Assembly (NCBI GenBank): GCA_047601745.1
Contig: JASGIS010000001.1
Span: forward strand, 620,001-684,000
Direction: 5' to 3'
Length of the DNA stretch: 64,000 bases
DNA from: JAKPAM01 sp047601745
GTDB lineage: Bacteria; Pseudomonadota; Gammaproteobacteria; Burkholderiales; Burkholderiaceae_E
A model generated the notes under the pieces. It was given only the letters and a program-made list of their open reading frames with translations, was not told where the DNA came from and did no database searches. Numbering within the stretch: position 1 is the first letter of the stretch; the number at the start of each line of letters is the position of its first letter. Positions 1 through 8,045 of the stretch are shown here, in pieces. The translations under genes were made by a program, and so were the position numbers.

Positions 1-145
1 CGCCGGTGGTCTCGACCTTGATGACGTCCGCGCCGTACTGCGCGAGCAGCATCGTGCAATACGGACCGGCGATGCCCTGGCTCAGGTCGACGACCTTCAG
101 GCCGGCATAAGGGGTGGCGTGGCTGACGATGGGATCCGGACGCAT
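1..145 (-). CDS. CaiB/BaiF family III CoA-transferase, N-terminal part (cut by window edge)
   Basis: Only the first 48 codons are present, reading leftwards off the window from an ATG at 145. The translation contains LKVVDLSQGIAGPYCTMLL followed by YGADVIKVE, the typical N-terminal Rossmann segment of family III (formyl-CoA/carnitine-type) CoA-transferases, which move CoA between organic acids without a covalent acyl-phosphate intermediate. It is divergent from an enoyl-CoA hydratase gene at 289, so the two probably act on the same CoA ester, which cannot be identified here. The catalytic Asp lies outside the window. Family assignment is firm; substrate is unknown. Confidence 0.85.
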   Translation of the reverse strand, partial: MRPDPIVSHATPYAGLKVVDLSQGIAGPYCTMLLAQYGADVIKVETTG

Positions 146-288
146 GGCGGTACTCGATGTGGCGGCGGTCGACGGATGACCAACTTAGCACAGCCCCCTG
201 GCACTGCCGCCCGCTTCGATACGATGGAACTGCGCCGGCACGGCCGCCTGTTTCGATAACATGCGGAAAAGACCATAGGAGACGAACG

Positions 289-1062
289 ATGGCAGGCGTG
301 TCGGAGGAACGAGACGGAGCGGTGGGCATCCTGACGCTCGACGAGCCCGCGACGCTGAACGCGATGACGCCCGACCTGCTCGAGGGTCTGGCGCGGGCGA
401 TCGCCACGATGACCGGTGATCCGTCGATCCGGGCGCTGGTCCTGACCGGGGCGGGCCGCGGCTTCTGCTCGGGACAGAACCTGAAGGTGGCCGGCCTGTT
501 CGCGGACGGCCTCGTCGACGGCGTCATGAAAAGCTACTGGCCGACGTTCAAGGCGCTGCGCGAATGCCGGGTTCCGGTCGTGGTCGCCGTCAACGGCGTC
601 GCGGCCGGCGGCGGCTTCAGCCTGGCGATGGCCGGCGACTTCGTACTGGCCGCCCGCTCGGCCACGTTCATCCAGGTGTTCAGCCGGATCGGCCTCGTTC
701 CCGACCTGGGGTCGACGTGGATGCTGCCCCGGCTGATCGGCCGCCAGCGCGCGCTGGAGTTGATGATGCTGAACGAGCCGTGCCCGGCCGAACGGGCCAA
801 GGCGCTGGGCATCGTCCGCGAAGTGTTCGACGACGCCGAGCTGATGGCCGAGGCCCGCGCGTTCGCGCAGCGGCTGGCCGAAGGACCGACCCGCGCGCTG
901 GTCGCGACGCGCCAGCTTCTCGAACAGGGCGAGCGCGCGACCTACGACGAACAATTCCTTCGGGAGCTGCAGGTCCAGAGCGAGTTACGCCAGGGCCACG
1001 ATGCGCTGGAAGGCCGCGCCGCGTTCGTCGAGAAGCGCAAGGCGCGGTTCGTCGGGCGGTGA
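289..1062 (+). CDS. Enoyl-CoA hydratase/isomerase family protein
   Basis: A crotonase-fold protein of 257 residues. The ATG at 289 is chosen because an AGGAGA Shine-Dalgarno lies just upstream; an upstream in-frame ATG at 157 would add 44 residues with no crotonase similarity. The oxyanion-hole segments are visible (GRGFCSGQNLK near residues 61-71 and NGVAAGGGFSLAMAGDF near 100-116), followed by GLVPDLGSTWMLPRLIG. The second acidic position reads D, as in PaaG/PaaB-like members, so hydratase versus isomerase activity cannot be decided. It is divergent from a CoA-transferase and is probably part of a fatty-acid or aromatic-acid beta-oxidation module. Confidence 0.85.
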   Translation: MAGVSEERDGAVGILTLDEPATLNAMTPDLLEGLARAIATMTGDPSIRALVLTGAGRGFCSGQNLKVAGLFADGLVDGVMKSYWPTFKALRECRVPVVVAVNGVAAGGGFSLAMAGDFVLAARSATFIQVFSRIGLVPDLGSTWMLPRLIGRQRALELMMLNEPCPAERAKALGIVREVFDDAELMAEARAFAQRLAEGPTRALVATRQLLEQGERATYDEQFLRELQVQSELRQGHDALEGRAAFVEKRKARFVGR

Positions 1063-1094
1063 GCCGGGTGAGCCGCGCCCGCCGGTCTATTTTC

Positions 1095-1118
1095 TTGTAC
1101 AATAAAACGTACAATAAA
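1095..1118 (+). promoter_or_regulatory. Putative YefM-YoeB operator
   Basis: The 10-mer GTACAATAAA occurs twice, at 1097-1106 and 1109-1118, a 12-bp period. The first copy sits in the palindrome TTGTACAA (1095-1102). The TGTACA core is the known recognition element of the E. coli YefM/YefM-YoeB operator. The repeats end 10 bp before the antitoxin ATG and overlap the only AT-rich promoter-like DNA here, as expected for autorepression. Confidence 0.65.
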
Positions 1119-1128
1119 GGATCGACCG

Positions 1129-1380
1129 ATGGACGCAATCTCCTACTCCAGCGCCCGCGCGAAGCTCGCCGATACGATGGATCGCGTGTGCAACGACCAC
1201 GAACCGCTGATCATCACGCGTAGCGGGCAGCAATCGGTCGTCATGCTGTCGCTCGAAGATTTCAACGCGCTCGAAGAAACGGCCTACCTGCTTCGCAGCC
1301 CGTCGAACGTCAAGCGGCTTCTCGCCGCGATCGAGCAGTTGAACGGCGATCGAGGAGTCGAGCGCGAACTGATCGAATGA
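1129..1380 (+). CDS. yefM: Antitoxin YefM (Phd/YefM family)
   Basis: An 83-residue antitoxin. The N-terminal Phd/YefM DNA-binding fold is visible (SYSSARAKLADTMDRV, then ITRSGQQSVVMLSLEDFNALEETAYLL), and the acidic C-terminal tail is the usual toxin-wrapping segment. It should neutralise YoeB and repress the operon through the GTACAATAAA repeats directly upstream. Its last codons overlap the toxin start by 4 bp (ATGA), implying translational coupling. Length and sequence are typical of the family and no damage is visible. Confidence 0.93.
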   Translation: MDAISYSSARAKLADTMDRVCNDHEPLIITRSGQQSVVMLSLEDFNALEETAYLLRSPSNVKRLLAAIEQLNGDRGVERELIE

Positions 1381-1631
1381 GGTTCGTGTTCTCGGAAGCC
1401 GCCTGGGAAGACTATCTGTACTGGCAAAAGCAGGACAGGCGGATGCTCGAGCGGATCAACAAGCTGATCACCGAAACGGCGCGGGATCCTTTTTCGGGCA
1501 TCGGCAAGCCCGAGCCCCTGAAGCACGCGTTGTCCGGCTACTGGTCGCGCCGGATCTCGGACGAGCACAGGATGGTCTACAAAGCCGAGGCGGATGCGCT
1601 GCTGATCGCCCAGCTTCGCTATCACTATTGA
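1377..1631 (+). CDS. yoeB: mRNA interferase toxin YoeB (RelE superfamily)
   Basis: An 84-residue ribosome-dependent endoribonuclease that cleaves mRNA at the A site. It begins FSEAAWEDYLYWQKQDRR and ends with SRRISDEHRMVYKAE followed by a terminal YHY. The Glu, Arg, His and C-terminal Tyr residues used by YoeB for catalysis (known from the E. coli enzyme) are at the expected places. The start overlaps the antitoxin stop by 4 bp. The pair looks intact and complete. It is convergent with dapD, with a gap of about 30 bp. Confidence 0.95.
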   Translation: MRFVFSEAAWEDYLYWQKQDRRMLERINKLITETARDPFSGIGKPEPLKHALSGYWSRRISDEHRMVYKAEADALLIAQLRYHY

Positions 1632-1662
1632 GACCCGGGCCAGTTCAATCGAAGATCGAGCC

Positions 1663-2562
1663 CTAATCGTTCGAGTGCAGGGCGGTGTTCAATCCCGTCC
1701 AATGCCCGGCGGCCGTCGGGATCGCCTCGACCGCTCCCGACTGGCTGTTGCGGCGAAACAGCAGGCCCGATTGGCCCGACAACTGCCGGGCGGCCACGAC
1801 CGTGCCGTCCGGCAGCCGGACCTTGGTCCCCGCGGTCACATAGAGACCGGCCTCGACGACGCAGTCGTCCCCGAGCGAGATCCCGATTCCCGCGTTCGCG
1901 CCCAGCAGGCTGCGCTCGCCGATCGCGTTGCGATGCTTGCCCCCTCCGGACAAGGTTCCCATGATCGAAGCGCCGGCGCCGACGTCCGAGTTCCGGCCGA
2001 CGACGACGCCGGGCGTCACCCGCCCTTCGATCATCGACTCGCCGAGCGTGCCCGCGTTGAAGTTGACGAATCCCTCGTGCATGACCGTCGTTCCGCTCGC
2101 CAGGTGCGCGCCCAGCCGGACGCGGTCCGCATCGGCGATCCGCACGCCCGAGGGAACGACGTAGTCGGTCATCCGCGGAAAACGATCGACGCTCGGCACC
2201 GACAGATGGTGGTCCTCGCCGCTGGCCGCCGCGCGCAAGGCATCCACCCGCGCGGGGAACACCGGCCCGGCCGAAGTCCAGGCGACGATCGGCAGCAACG
2301 TGAAGATCCCGTCCAGATTGATCCGGTTCGGCGCGACGGTCCGCTCCGACAGCAGATGCAGGCGCAGATAGGCGTCTTCGGTCGACCCGGGCGGCAGATC
2401 CAGCGATTCGATCGCGCAGGTCACCGGCTCTCCGCGAATGAAGCCCAGCCTGGCCGCCAGACAGCCTCTGGGCAGCGAGCGGTTCGCCGAAGGAAACCAC
2501 GCATCGATGGTCGATCCCGATTCCACGTCGACATAGCGATGGCCGTGCCGTTCGATCCGCAT
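1663..2562 (-). CDS. dapD: 2,3,4,5-tetrahydropyridine-2,6-dicarboxylate N-succinyltransferase
   Basis: A 299-residue left-handed beta-helix acyltransferase of the diaminopimelate/lysine pathway, transferring succinyl from succinyl-CoA to tetrahydrodipicolinate. The hexapeptide-repeat core reads GVRIADADRVRLGAHL, TVMHEGFVNFNAGTLG, VVVGRNSDVGAGASIMGTLS and GANAGIGISLGDDCVVEAG. This is the longer DapD type seen in actinobacteria and Pseudomonas, rather than the 274-residue E. coli type. It stands alone here without other lysine genes; its 3' end faces yoeB. Confidence 0.9.
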   Translation of the reverse strand: MRIERHGHRYVDVESGSTIDAWFPSANRSLPRGCLAARLGFIRGEPVTCAIESLDLPPGSTEDAYLRLHLLSERTVAPNRINLDGIFTLLPIVAWTSAGPVFPARVDALRAAASGEDHHLSVPSVDRFPRMTDYVVPSGVRIADADRVRLGAHLASGTTVMHEGFVNFNAGTLGESMIEGRVTPGVVVGRNSDVGAGASIMGTLSGGGKHRNAIGERSLLGANAGIGISLGDDCVVEAGLYVTAGTKVRLPDGTVVAARQLSGQSGLLFRRNSQSGAVEAIPTAAGHWTGLNTALHSND

Positions 2563-2642
2563 GGGGGCTCCTCGATGGTGCTAATGGTCGGCCCCCGAAT
2601 ATATCCACATCGGCACCGTCCTGCCCGCCCGTGAGAAACGCT

Positions 2643-3119
2643 TCAAGCGGGCGGCCCGTCCGGCGCGTCGCTCCGTTGCTGCCATAGTGCCAACAATTCG
2701 ACAGCGCTCGACGGCTGCGTATCGAACAACCGAATACCGGCCGGAAAAACGAACCAAGGCTGCGCACTACGCACCCACTGGTGGGCGACCGGGACGAGGC
2801 CGGTCGGTTGATCGAGCGTGCCCGGCTGAACGACGATGACCGACGGGCTCTTGCCCGGCTCCCCCCACAAGCGCGTACCGCAGGCGCCGCACATCCGGCC
2901 GGCTTTCGTTCGCCCGCCGTCGAGAGCGGCAACGTAACGGACCGGCTCGCCGCGTAGGACCTGCAAGGCCGTCCGCTTGACCAGCATCGAAAGCGCCTGC
3001 GCACTGCCGGTCCGACGCTGGCAGTCCGTGCAATGACACGCGTAGACGGTCAGCGGTGCATCACTGATTCGATAGCGGATCGCCCCGCACAGGCATTGAC
3101 CTTCGTAGATACCTGTCAT
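2643..3119 (-). CDS. GFA family (Mss4-fold) zinc-binding protein
   Basis: A 158-residue member of the glutathione-dependent formaldehyde-activating enzyme/CENP-V family. Zinc-ligand cysteine pairs are visible in GQCLCGAIRY, CHCTDCQR and CGACGTRLW. The ATG at 3119 follows an AGGAGA Shine-Dalgarno by about 9 nt; an in-frame ATG ten codons upstream is less well placed. Members are annotated as formaldehyde-glutathione adduct enzymes but most have no proven activity. It lies between DUF488 and dapD on the same strand, with nothing that defines a pathway. Confidence 0.88.
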   Translation of the reverse strand: MTGIYEGQCLCGAIRYRISDAPLTVYACHCTDCQRRTGSAQALSMLVKRTALQVLRGEPVRYVAALDGGRTKAGRMCGACGTRLWGEPGKSPSVIVVQPGTLDQPTGLVPVAHQWVRSAQPWFVFPAGIRLFDTQPSSAVELLALWQQRSDAPDGPPA

Positions 3120-3224
3120 TGGCTTCGTCTCCTGGTGCGTGTCACTCACCGTGGGTCGAGACGCGCGCGCTGTCCGCTCAGGAACGCGTCGAGCCGTCCG
3201 ACCGACGGAAGCGGAGCGCGTACG

Positions 3225-3626
3225 TCAGCCGCCTGTCGGCGGCTCGACGAGCGCCCCATGCCGGATCAGCAACTCTCGCAGCACCGATCGATGGCAGTGG
3301 TTCTCGTCCTCGCAATAGCAGCCGACCGAGAAATTGGTCTGCCGTGACAGCACGGCCAGCACGTCGAGCGTGCGCGCGACCGCCGGTTCGGCCATCTCGG
3401 ATCGATAACGGCGCTTGAACGCCTCCCATTGCGCATCGGTCCGCGCGTGCTGGGCGAGCTTGACGGTGTCGGGGCTCGGCGACAGTTCCGGATACCAGAC
3501 GTCGTACCAGTCGCCCGACGCGAACTCGCTCTTCGGTACCCCGCGCGGCGGCCGGCGCACGGTACCGATCCGCGTGCCTTCGTCCGCGAGCCTTGCCGTT
3601 CCGAGCCGCACGACACGCACGACCAT
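3225..3626 (-). CDS. DUF488 domain protein
   Basis: A 133-residue protein of the DUF488 family. Characteristic stretches are RIGTVRRPPRGVPKSEFA, WYDVWYPELSPS and, near the C terminus, GCYCEDENHCHRSVLREL, whose Cys/His cluster is the family hallmark. A strong AAGGAGGG Shine-Dalgarno precedes the ATG at 3626. The function of the family is not established. It precedes the GFA protein on the same strand with a 105-bp gap, so co-transcription is possible. Confidence 0.85.
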   Translation of the reverse strand: MVVRVVRLGTARLADEGTRIGTVRRPPRGVPKSEFASGDWYDVWYPELSPSPDTVKLAQHARTDAQWEAFKRRYRSEMAEPAVARTLDVLAVLSRQTNFSVGCYCEDENHCHRSVLRELLIRHGALVEPPTGG

Positions 3627-3674
3627 GGGTCGCGCCCTCCTTGTCTTCCGATCCTTATCGTCGATCGCTCGACG

Positions 3675-4925
3675 CTAACCCGGGATCCTCACCGGCAGCG
3701 ACGTGTAGCCGTGGATGAAACACGAGCGGGTCCGCTCGGGCTCGCCGACGACCTCGACGACCGGATGACGTTTGAGCAGCTCTTCCCACAGGATCGACAA
3801 CTGCAGTTCGGCCAGCCGATTACCGACGCAGCGATGGATGCCGAAACCGAACGACAGGTGCTGGCGGACGCGCGGCCGGTCGATGATGAACGCATCGGGA
3901 TTCTCGATCACGGTCCCGTCGCGGTTGCCCGAGATGTACCACATGATGACCTTGTCGCCCTTGCGGATCGTCCGGCCGTGCATCTCGATGTCCTCGACCG
4001 CCGTGCGGCGCATGTGCGCGAGCGGCGTCTGGTAGCGGATGATCTCGGACACGGCGCTGGGGATCAGCTTGGGGTCGTCGCGCAGCTTCTGGTACTCGCC
4101 GGGGTTCTGGTTCATGAACAGCATGCCGCCGGTGATCGAATTGCGCGTCGTGTCGTTGCCGCCGACGATCAGCAGGATCAGGTTGCCGAGGAACTCGTGC
4201 GGCTGCATCGTCCGCGTGGCCAGCGAATGCGCGAGCATCGAGATCAGGTCGTTGCCGGGCGGCGCGTTGACGCGCTCGTTCCACAGCCGCGTGAAGTACT
4301 GCAGGCACTTCATCAACTCCTGCTCGCGGCGCTCCCAGCCGGCGACGTCCTTCAGATCCAGCGGCGGCGTGACGGCCACGTCCGACCAATAAGTAAGCAG
4401 CTTGCGGTCCTCGAACGGGAAGTCGAACAGCGTGGCCAGCATCTGGGTCGTCAACTCGATCGAAACCTTCTCGACCCAGTTGAACGTCTCGCCGACCGGC
4501 AGGCTCTCGATGATCCTGATCGCCCGCTCGCGGATCAGCCCCTGCAGGTTGGCGAGATTGCCGGGCGCGACGATCGGGCTGACGGTCTTGCGCTGCTCGT
4601 CGTGCTTGGGCGGGTCCATCGCGATGAACATCGGCTTTCGCATCTGCGGCGGCGCGTCGGTCAGCGTGATACCGCCGAGGCTCGACTCGGACGAGAACAC
4701 CCGATGGTTGGTGTCCACCGCCATGATGTCGTTGAAGCGCGTGATCGACCAGAACGAGCCTTGCAACCCGTCCCGACGGTAATGGATCGGCGCCTCGCGG
4801 CGCAGCCGGGCCAGATACGGCCAGACGGTATCGCTTTGGAACAGCTCGGGATCGGACAAGTCGATCTGGTCGAGCGGCACCGAGGCCGCACGCAAACGGG
4901 CCTGATCCATCAGGCTGTGATCCAT
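3675..4925 (-). CDS. Cytochrome P450, CYP153-type (alkane/fatty-acid terminal hydroxylase)
   Basis: A 416-residue soluble P450. The I-helix proton-relay motif reads IVGGNDTTRNS, the K-helix ExxR is EIIR, and the heme loop is FGFGIHRCVGNRLAELQ with the thiolate ligand near Cys366. The GGNDTTRNS and HLSFGFGIHRCVGNRLAE blocks are characteristic of CYP153, whose studied members hydroxylate terminal carbons of alkanes and fatty acids. The start at 4925 (MDHSLMDQ) has a GGGGA Shine-Dalgarno; the frame stays open further upstream but without P450 similarity. No ferredoxin or ferredoxin reductase gene is adjacent, so electrons must come from elsewhere. Confidence 0.9.
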   Translation of the reverse strand: MDHSLMDQARLRAASVPLDQIDLSDPELFQSDTVWPYLARLRREAPIHYRRDGLQGSFWSITRFNDIMAVDTNHRVFSSESSLGGITLTDAPPQMRKPMFIAMDPPKHDEQRKTVSPIVAPGNLANLQGLIRERAIRIIESLPVGETFNWVEKVSIELTTQMLATLFDFPFEDRKLLTYWSDVAVTPPLDLKDVAGWERREQELMKCLQYFTRLWNERVNAPPGNDLISMLAHSLATRTMQPHEFLGNLILLIVGGNDTTRNSITGGMLFMNQNPGEYQKLRDDPKLIPSAVSEIIRYQTPLAHMRRTAVEDIEMHGRTIRKGDKVIMWYISGNRDGTVIENPDAFIIDRPRVRQHLSFGFGIHRCVGNRLAELQLSILWEELLKRHPVVEVVGEPERTRSCFIHGYTSLPVRIPG

Positions 4926-5322
4926 CGGGTGTCCCCTTTTTTTTACGAACTGTTTCGTTGACGATCGCCGGCGCGGCAAGGCTGGGCGCCACCACGCGGT
5001 GCGGAACCAGTGTTCCACGCAACGGGACCGCTGGCAATCCCGAACGGTGCGCAGCGACGACCGCGCGCAGCGGAATGCGCTCGTTGCCCGGCGGCCACGA
5101 CGCGCCGACCGTCCATCGGACGCCGACACCGCTGGCGCCGACGCTCGCGCCCGAAAGGGGCGAGGCCGCCAAGATTCCGCGGACGAGCGTGGGCACTGTC
5201 CCATGCCGTGCACCGAACCCGCGCCTCGACAGAACAGATCGGGTCGGTGACCAGCCAACAACGACGACGGGCGAAAGCCCGCCGGCTGGGGGAAGTTCGC
5301 CTCAGCGCCACGGAGAATCCGC
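4926..5322. other. Intergenic region between the P450 and adhesin genes
   Basis: About 400 bp between two divergent genes. Several frames stay open because of the high GC content, but none shows recognisable protein similarity. The region must hold the promoters of the P450 (leftward) and the adhesin (rightward). I looked for a -24/-12 sigma-54 motif on either strand and found none acceptable. A Shine-Dalgarno (GGAGA) precedes the adhesin ATG. Confidence 0.5.
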
Positions 5323-7968
5323 ATGGCCACGACCTCATCGACGACACACCGACTGCTCCAGACCGACCACGCCGACACGATGGCGTTGCCGCGGGGCGCC
5401 ACCACCCGCTTGCCCGCCCGGGCCGGCCACACGTACCGGGTCGTGCTCGGCCAGCCGGGCACGGCCGGCGACGCGCAATCGGCGCTGGCCGACGACGTGA
5501 TCGCCACGCGCCGCGGCAAGGCGCTGCACCTGAGCTATCCGGACAAGACCGAAGCCGTCTTCGACGACTTCTTCGAGGCCTGCGCCGACGATCGCTGCAC
5601 GGTCGAACTGCCGGCCGACGACAAGGCCGCCGCTTACCGCCTGTCGGGCGGCAGCCCGCAGGGCGTGGCGGCCGGCGAGACCGGCCAGGTGCTGTACGCG
5701 CACGGCGAACAGGCCACGGTGACGAGCCTGATGCAGGGCCAGGGCGTCGCTTATGACGGCGGGCCGCTGGCCGGCCTCGATACCGCCGCCGGACATTCGA
5801 CCTACGTACCGCCGGTCGACCGCGGCATCGCCTGGCCGTGGATCGCCGGTATGGGGATCGTCGGTGGCGGCCTGGCCGCCGCCAGCGGCGGGAGCGGCGG
5901 GGGCAACGGTCCGGCAGCCGACGGCCAGAACAATGGCAACGGCAACACCGACGCCGACGGCAAACACGACGCTCCTCCCATGGTCACCAGCACGATCGTC
6001 GGCCAGGTCACGGGCCCGGTGATCGCCGGGCACGGCCTGAAGGCGACCGCCTACGGCGCCGACGGAACCGCGCTGGCATCGACCGACGTCGCGGCGGACG
6101 GCAGCTTCACGATGGCGATCGCGCCGTCGTCCTACACCGGCGCGGTACTGGTGCGGGTCGTCGACACGTCGGCGGGCCCGGACGTTCGCGACGTCGCGAC
6201 CAACACCGATCTCGACCTGGACGCCGACCTTCGCGCCGTCACCGTCATCACCGAGCCGGGCACGCATCACGTCAACGTCAACGCGCTGACCGAACTCGCC
6301 GTCCGCGACCTGGGTCTGGCGGGCGGGAACGACGGCGCATCGGCCACCACGCTCGGCGCGATCGATGCGGCAGCCGTACAGGCAGCCAACCGGCAGGTGG
6401 CCCATGCCGTGGGCCTGGGCCAGGATCTGGTATCCGGTGACGCGCCCGCGGCGATCGCGATGGCCGATGGCAGCCCGAACGCCGGCGCCAACGATTATGG
6501 TCGGCTGCTGGCCGCGATGTCCGGTGCCGGGAGCGGATCGTCGACCGACGCCGTGCTGGCCTCGCTGACGGGCAGCGCCGGTCCGGACGGCCTGACACCC
6601 GCCGCGATCGCCGTGCTGGTCGGGGGGGCTTATCAGGTCACCGGCAGCGCGCAGACGCTGGTCGATCAGATCTCGGACCTGTCCCATACGCCGGTCGGCG
6701 GCCTGAACACGATAACGATCGATGACGTGGCAGTGGACAACATCGTCAATGCCGTCGAAGCCGGCGCGGGCGTCGCCGTCACCGGCACGGCCGACAGCAA
6801 CGCTTCGATCGACGTCATCTGGGACGGCCGCACCGAAACCGTCACCGCCGATGCCAACGGGGTATGGACGGCCAACTTCGGCCCGAGTTCCAGCAACCCG
6901 ATTCCGGCCGACGGTGCGTGGACCATCGTGGCGACCACCGGCGGATCGAGCGCGGCTCGCGGCGTCATCGTCGACACCGTCGGCCCGGCTGCTCCCGCTG
7001 CACCGGTCGACTATCGCGACGACGTCGGCAACGACACCGGCCTTCACATGACGAGCGTCGTCACCGACGATCCCACCCCGGGCATCAATGTCGGCACCAA
7101 CCTGCCCAACACACCGGTGCTGTACGTCGACGGCATCAAGGTCGCCGCCGTGTATGACCCGATCACCGGCACGCTGACCCCGAACACCGCCCTCGCCGAC
7201 GGCCAGCACGCCTTCACGTACGCGAACACCGATGCGGCCGGCAACGAAGGCATGCAGAGCGGGCCGCTGTATGTCGTGACGGTCGCCGATGCGCTGGCGC
7301 TATCGCCCATGGCGACGATCGTGACGGGGGACGGCACGAACGCGCCCCTGACCAGCCCGAGTTCGCCGTCGATCCTGGTCGGCGGAGACGGCGACGACGT
7401 CCTGCGCTCGGATCACGTCAGCGCGCTGTACGGCGGCAACGGCAACGACGTCTTCGAGATCGGCCAGAACCTGATCGACGCGCTGGACGTCGATGCCACC
7501 ACCGGAGGCGTCGCGCCCGGCGACGACCTGGCGCGGATCCACGGCAACGGCGGCACGGATACGATCAGACTGGCGGGCGACGGCCTGATCCTGCATCTGC
7601 CTTCGATCCTGGAGACCGGTCCGGCGTTCGGCGCCAATCACAGCGATGTCTCGGCCAATCGCATCACGAGCATCGAGATCGTCGACCTGACCAACCAGGG
7701 CGGGGCGACCAACACGCTGCTGCTCGCGAGCGCGGACCTGCGGCTGATCACCAACGACGAGGGCGGCGGCCAGCACACGCTGCGCGTGACCAGCGCTAGC
7801 GGCGGCACCGTCGATATCTGCGACGACACCAACACGAACGGCTGGACACAGGGCACCAACGTCACCGAAACCGCCCCTGCCGGCGGCGGCAGCATCACCT
7901 ACCAAGTCTGGAACCACGATACCAGCAACACCCATCTGCTGGTTCAGACGGGCATCACGGTCGTGTGA
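5323..7968 (+). CDS. BapA/LapA-like repeat adhesin, probably secreted by type I secretion
   Basis: An 881-residue acidic, Gly/Asp-rich protein with no N-terminal signal peptide. Residues 1-165 form a BapA-prefix-like domain, followed by a hydrophobic WPWIAGMGIVGGGLAAAS segment and a Gly/Asn linker at about 168-215. That is the arrangement of the retention module in large biofilm adhesins. Bacterial Ig-like modules follow (about 225-300 and 480-680, including VDTVGPAAPAAPV), then an RTX-like nonapeptide stretch (GGDGDDVLRS and GGNGNDVFEIG, about 685-715) and a C-terminal domain typical of type I secretion substrates. No type I secretion genes lie in the window. It is short for this family; roles in surface attachment are inferred. 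Confidence 0.72.
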   Translation: MATTSSTTHRLLQTDHADTMALPRGATTRLPARAGHTYRVVLGQPGTAGDAQSALADDVIATRRGKALHLSYPDKTEAVFDDFFEACADDRCTVELPADDKAAAYRLSGGSPQGVAAGETGQVLYAHGEQATVTSLMQGQGVAYDGGPLAGLDTAAGHSTYVPPVDRGIAWPWIAGMGIVGGGLAAASGGSGGGNGPAADGQNNGNGNTDADGKHDAPPMVTSTIVGQVTGPVIAGHGLKATAYGADGTALASTDVAADGSFTMAIAPSSYTGAVLVRVVDTSAGPDVRDVATNTDLDLDADLRAVTVITEPGTHHVNVNALTELAVRDLGLAGGNDGASATTLGAIDAAAVQAANRQVAHAVGLGQDLVSGDAPAAIAMADGSPNAGANDYGRLLAAMSGAGSGSSTDAVLASLTGSAGPDGLTPAAIAVLVGGAYQVTGSAQTLVDQISDLSHTPVGGLNTITIDDVAVDNIVNAVEAGAGVAVTGTADSNASIDVIWDGRTETVTADANGVWTANFGPSSSNPIPADGAWTIVATTGGSSAARGVIVDTVGPAAPAAPVDYRDDVGNDTGLHMTSVVTDDPTPGINVGTNLPNTPVLYVDGIKVAAVYDPITGTLTPNTALADGQHAFTYANTDAAGNEGMQSGPLYVVTVADALALSPMATIVTGDGTNAPLTSPSSPSILVGGDGDDVLRSDHVSALYGGNGNDVFEIGQNLIDALDVDATTGGVAPGDDLARIHGNGGTDTIRLAGDGLILHLPSILETGPAFGANHSDVSANRITSIEIVDLTNQGGATNTLLLASADLRLITNDEGGGQHTLRVTSASGGTVDICDDTNTNGWTQGTNVTETAPAGGGSITYQVWNHDTSNTHLLVQTGITVV

Positions 7969-7972
7969 CGCA

Positions 7973-8023
7973 AGGGCCTGTTCACACCAGGGTCGAGCCC
8001 ACGCCGACGGGTGAACAGGCCCT
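7973..8023. terminator. Long hairpin between the convergent adhesin and cheD genes
   Basis: Perfect 13-bp inverted repeat: AGGGCCTGTTCAC at 7973-7985 pairs with GTGAACAGGCCCT at 8011-8023 across a 25-nt loop. It sits between the stop codons of two convergent genes, where a bidirectional terminator is expected. Neither strand has a clear U-tract, so intrinsic termination is not certain. Confidence 0.55.
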
Positions 8024-8045
8024 GGTCTCCACCGGTGGCCGGCGA

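Noticed and set aside
199..214. TGGCAC followed by TGCCGCCCGC, a possible sigma-54 promoter before the first hydratase gene
   Set aside because: The -24 half is perfect but the -12 half lacks TTGC at the required spacing.
157..288. N-terminal extension of the first hydratase
   Set aside because: No crotonase similarity, and the ATG at 289 has a proper Shine-Dalgarno.
4926..5519. Extension of the P450 frame, about 198 codons upstream
   Set aside because: No P450 or signal sequence features; it runs over the start of the adhesin gene on the other strand.
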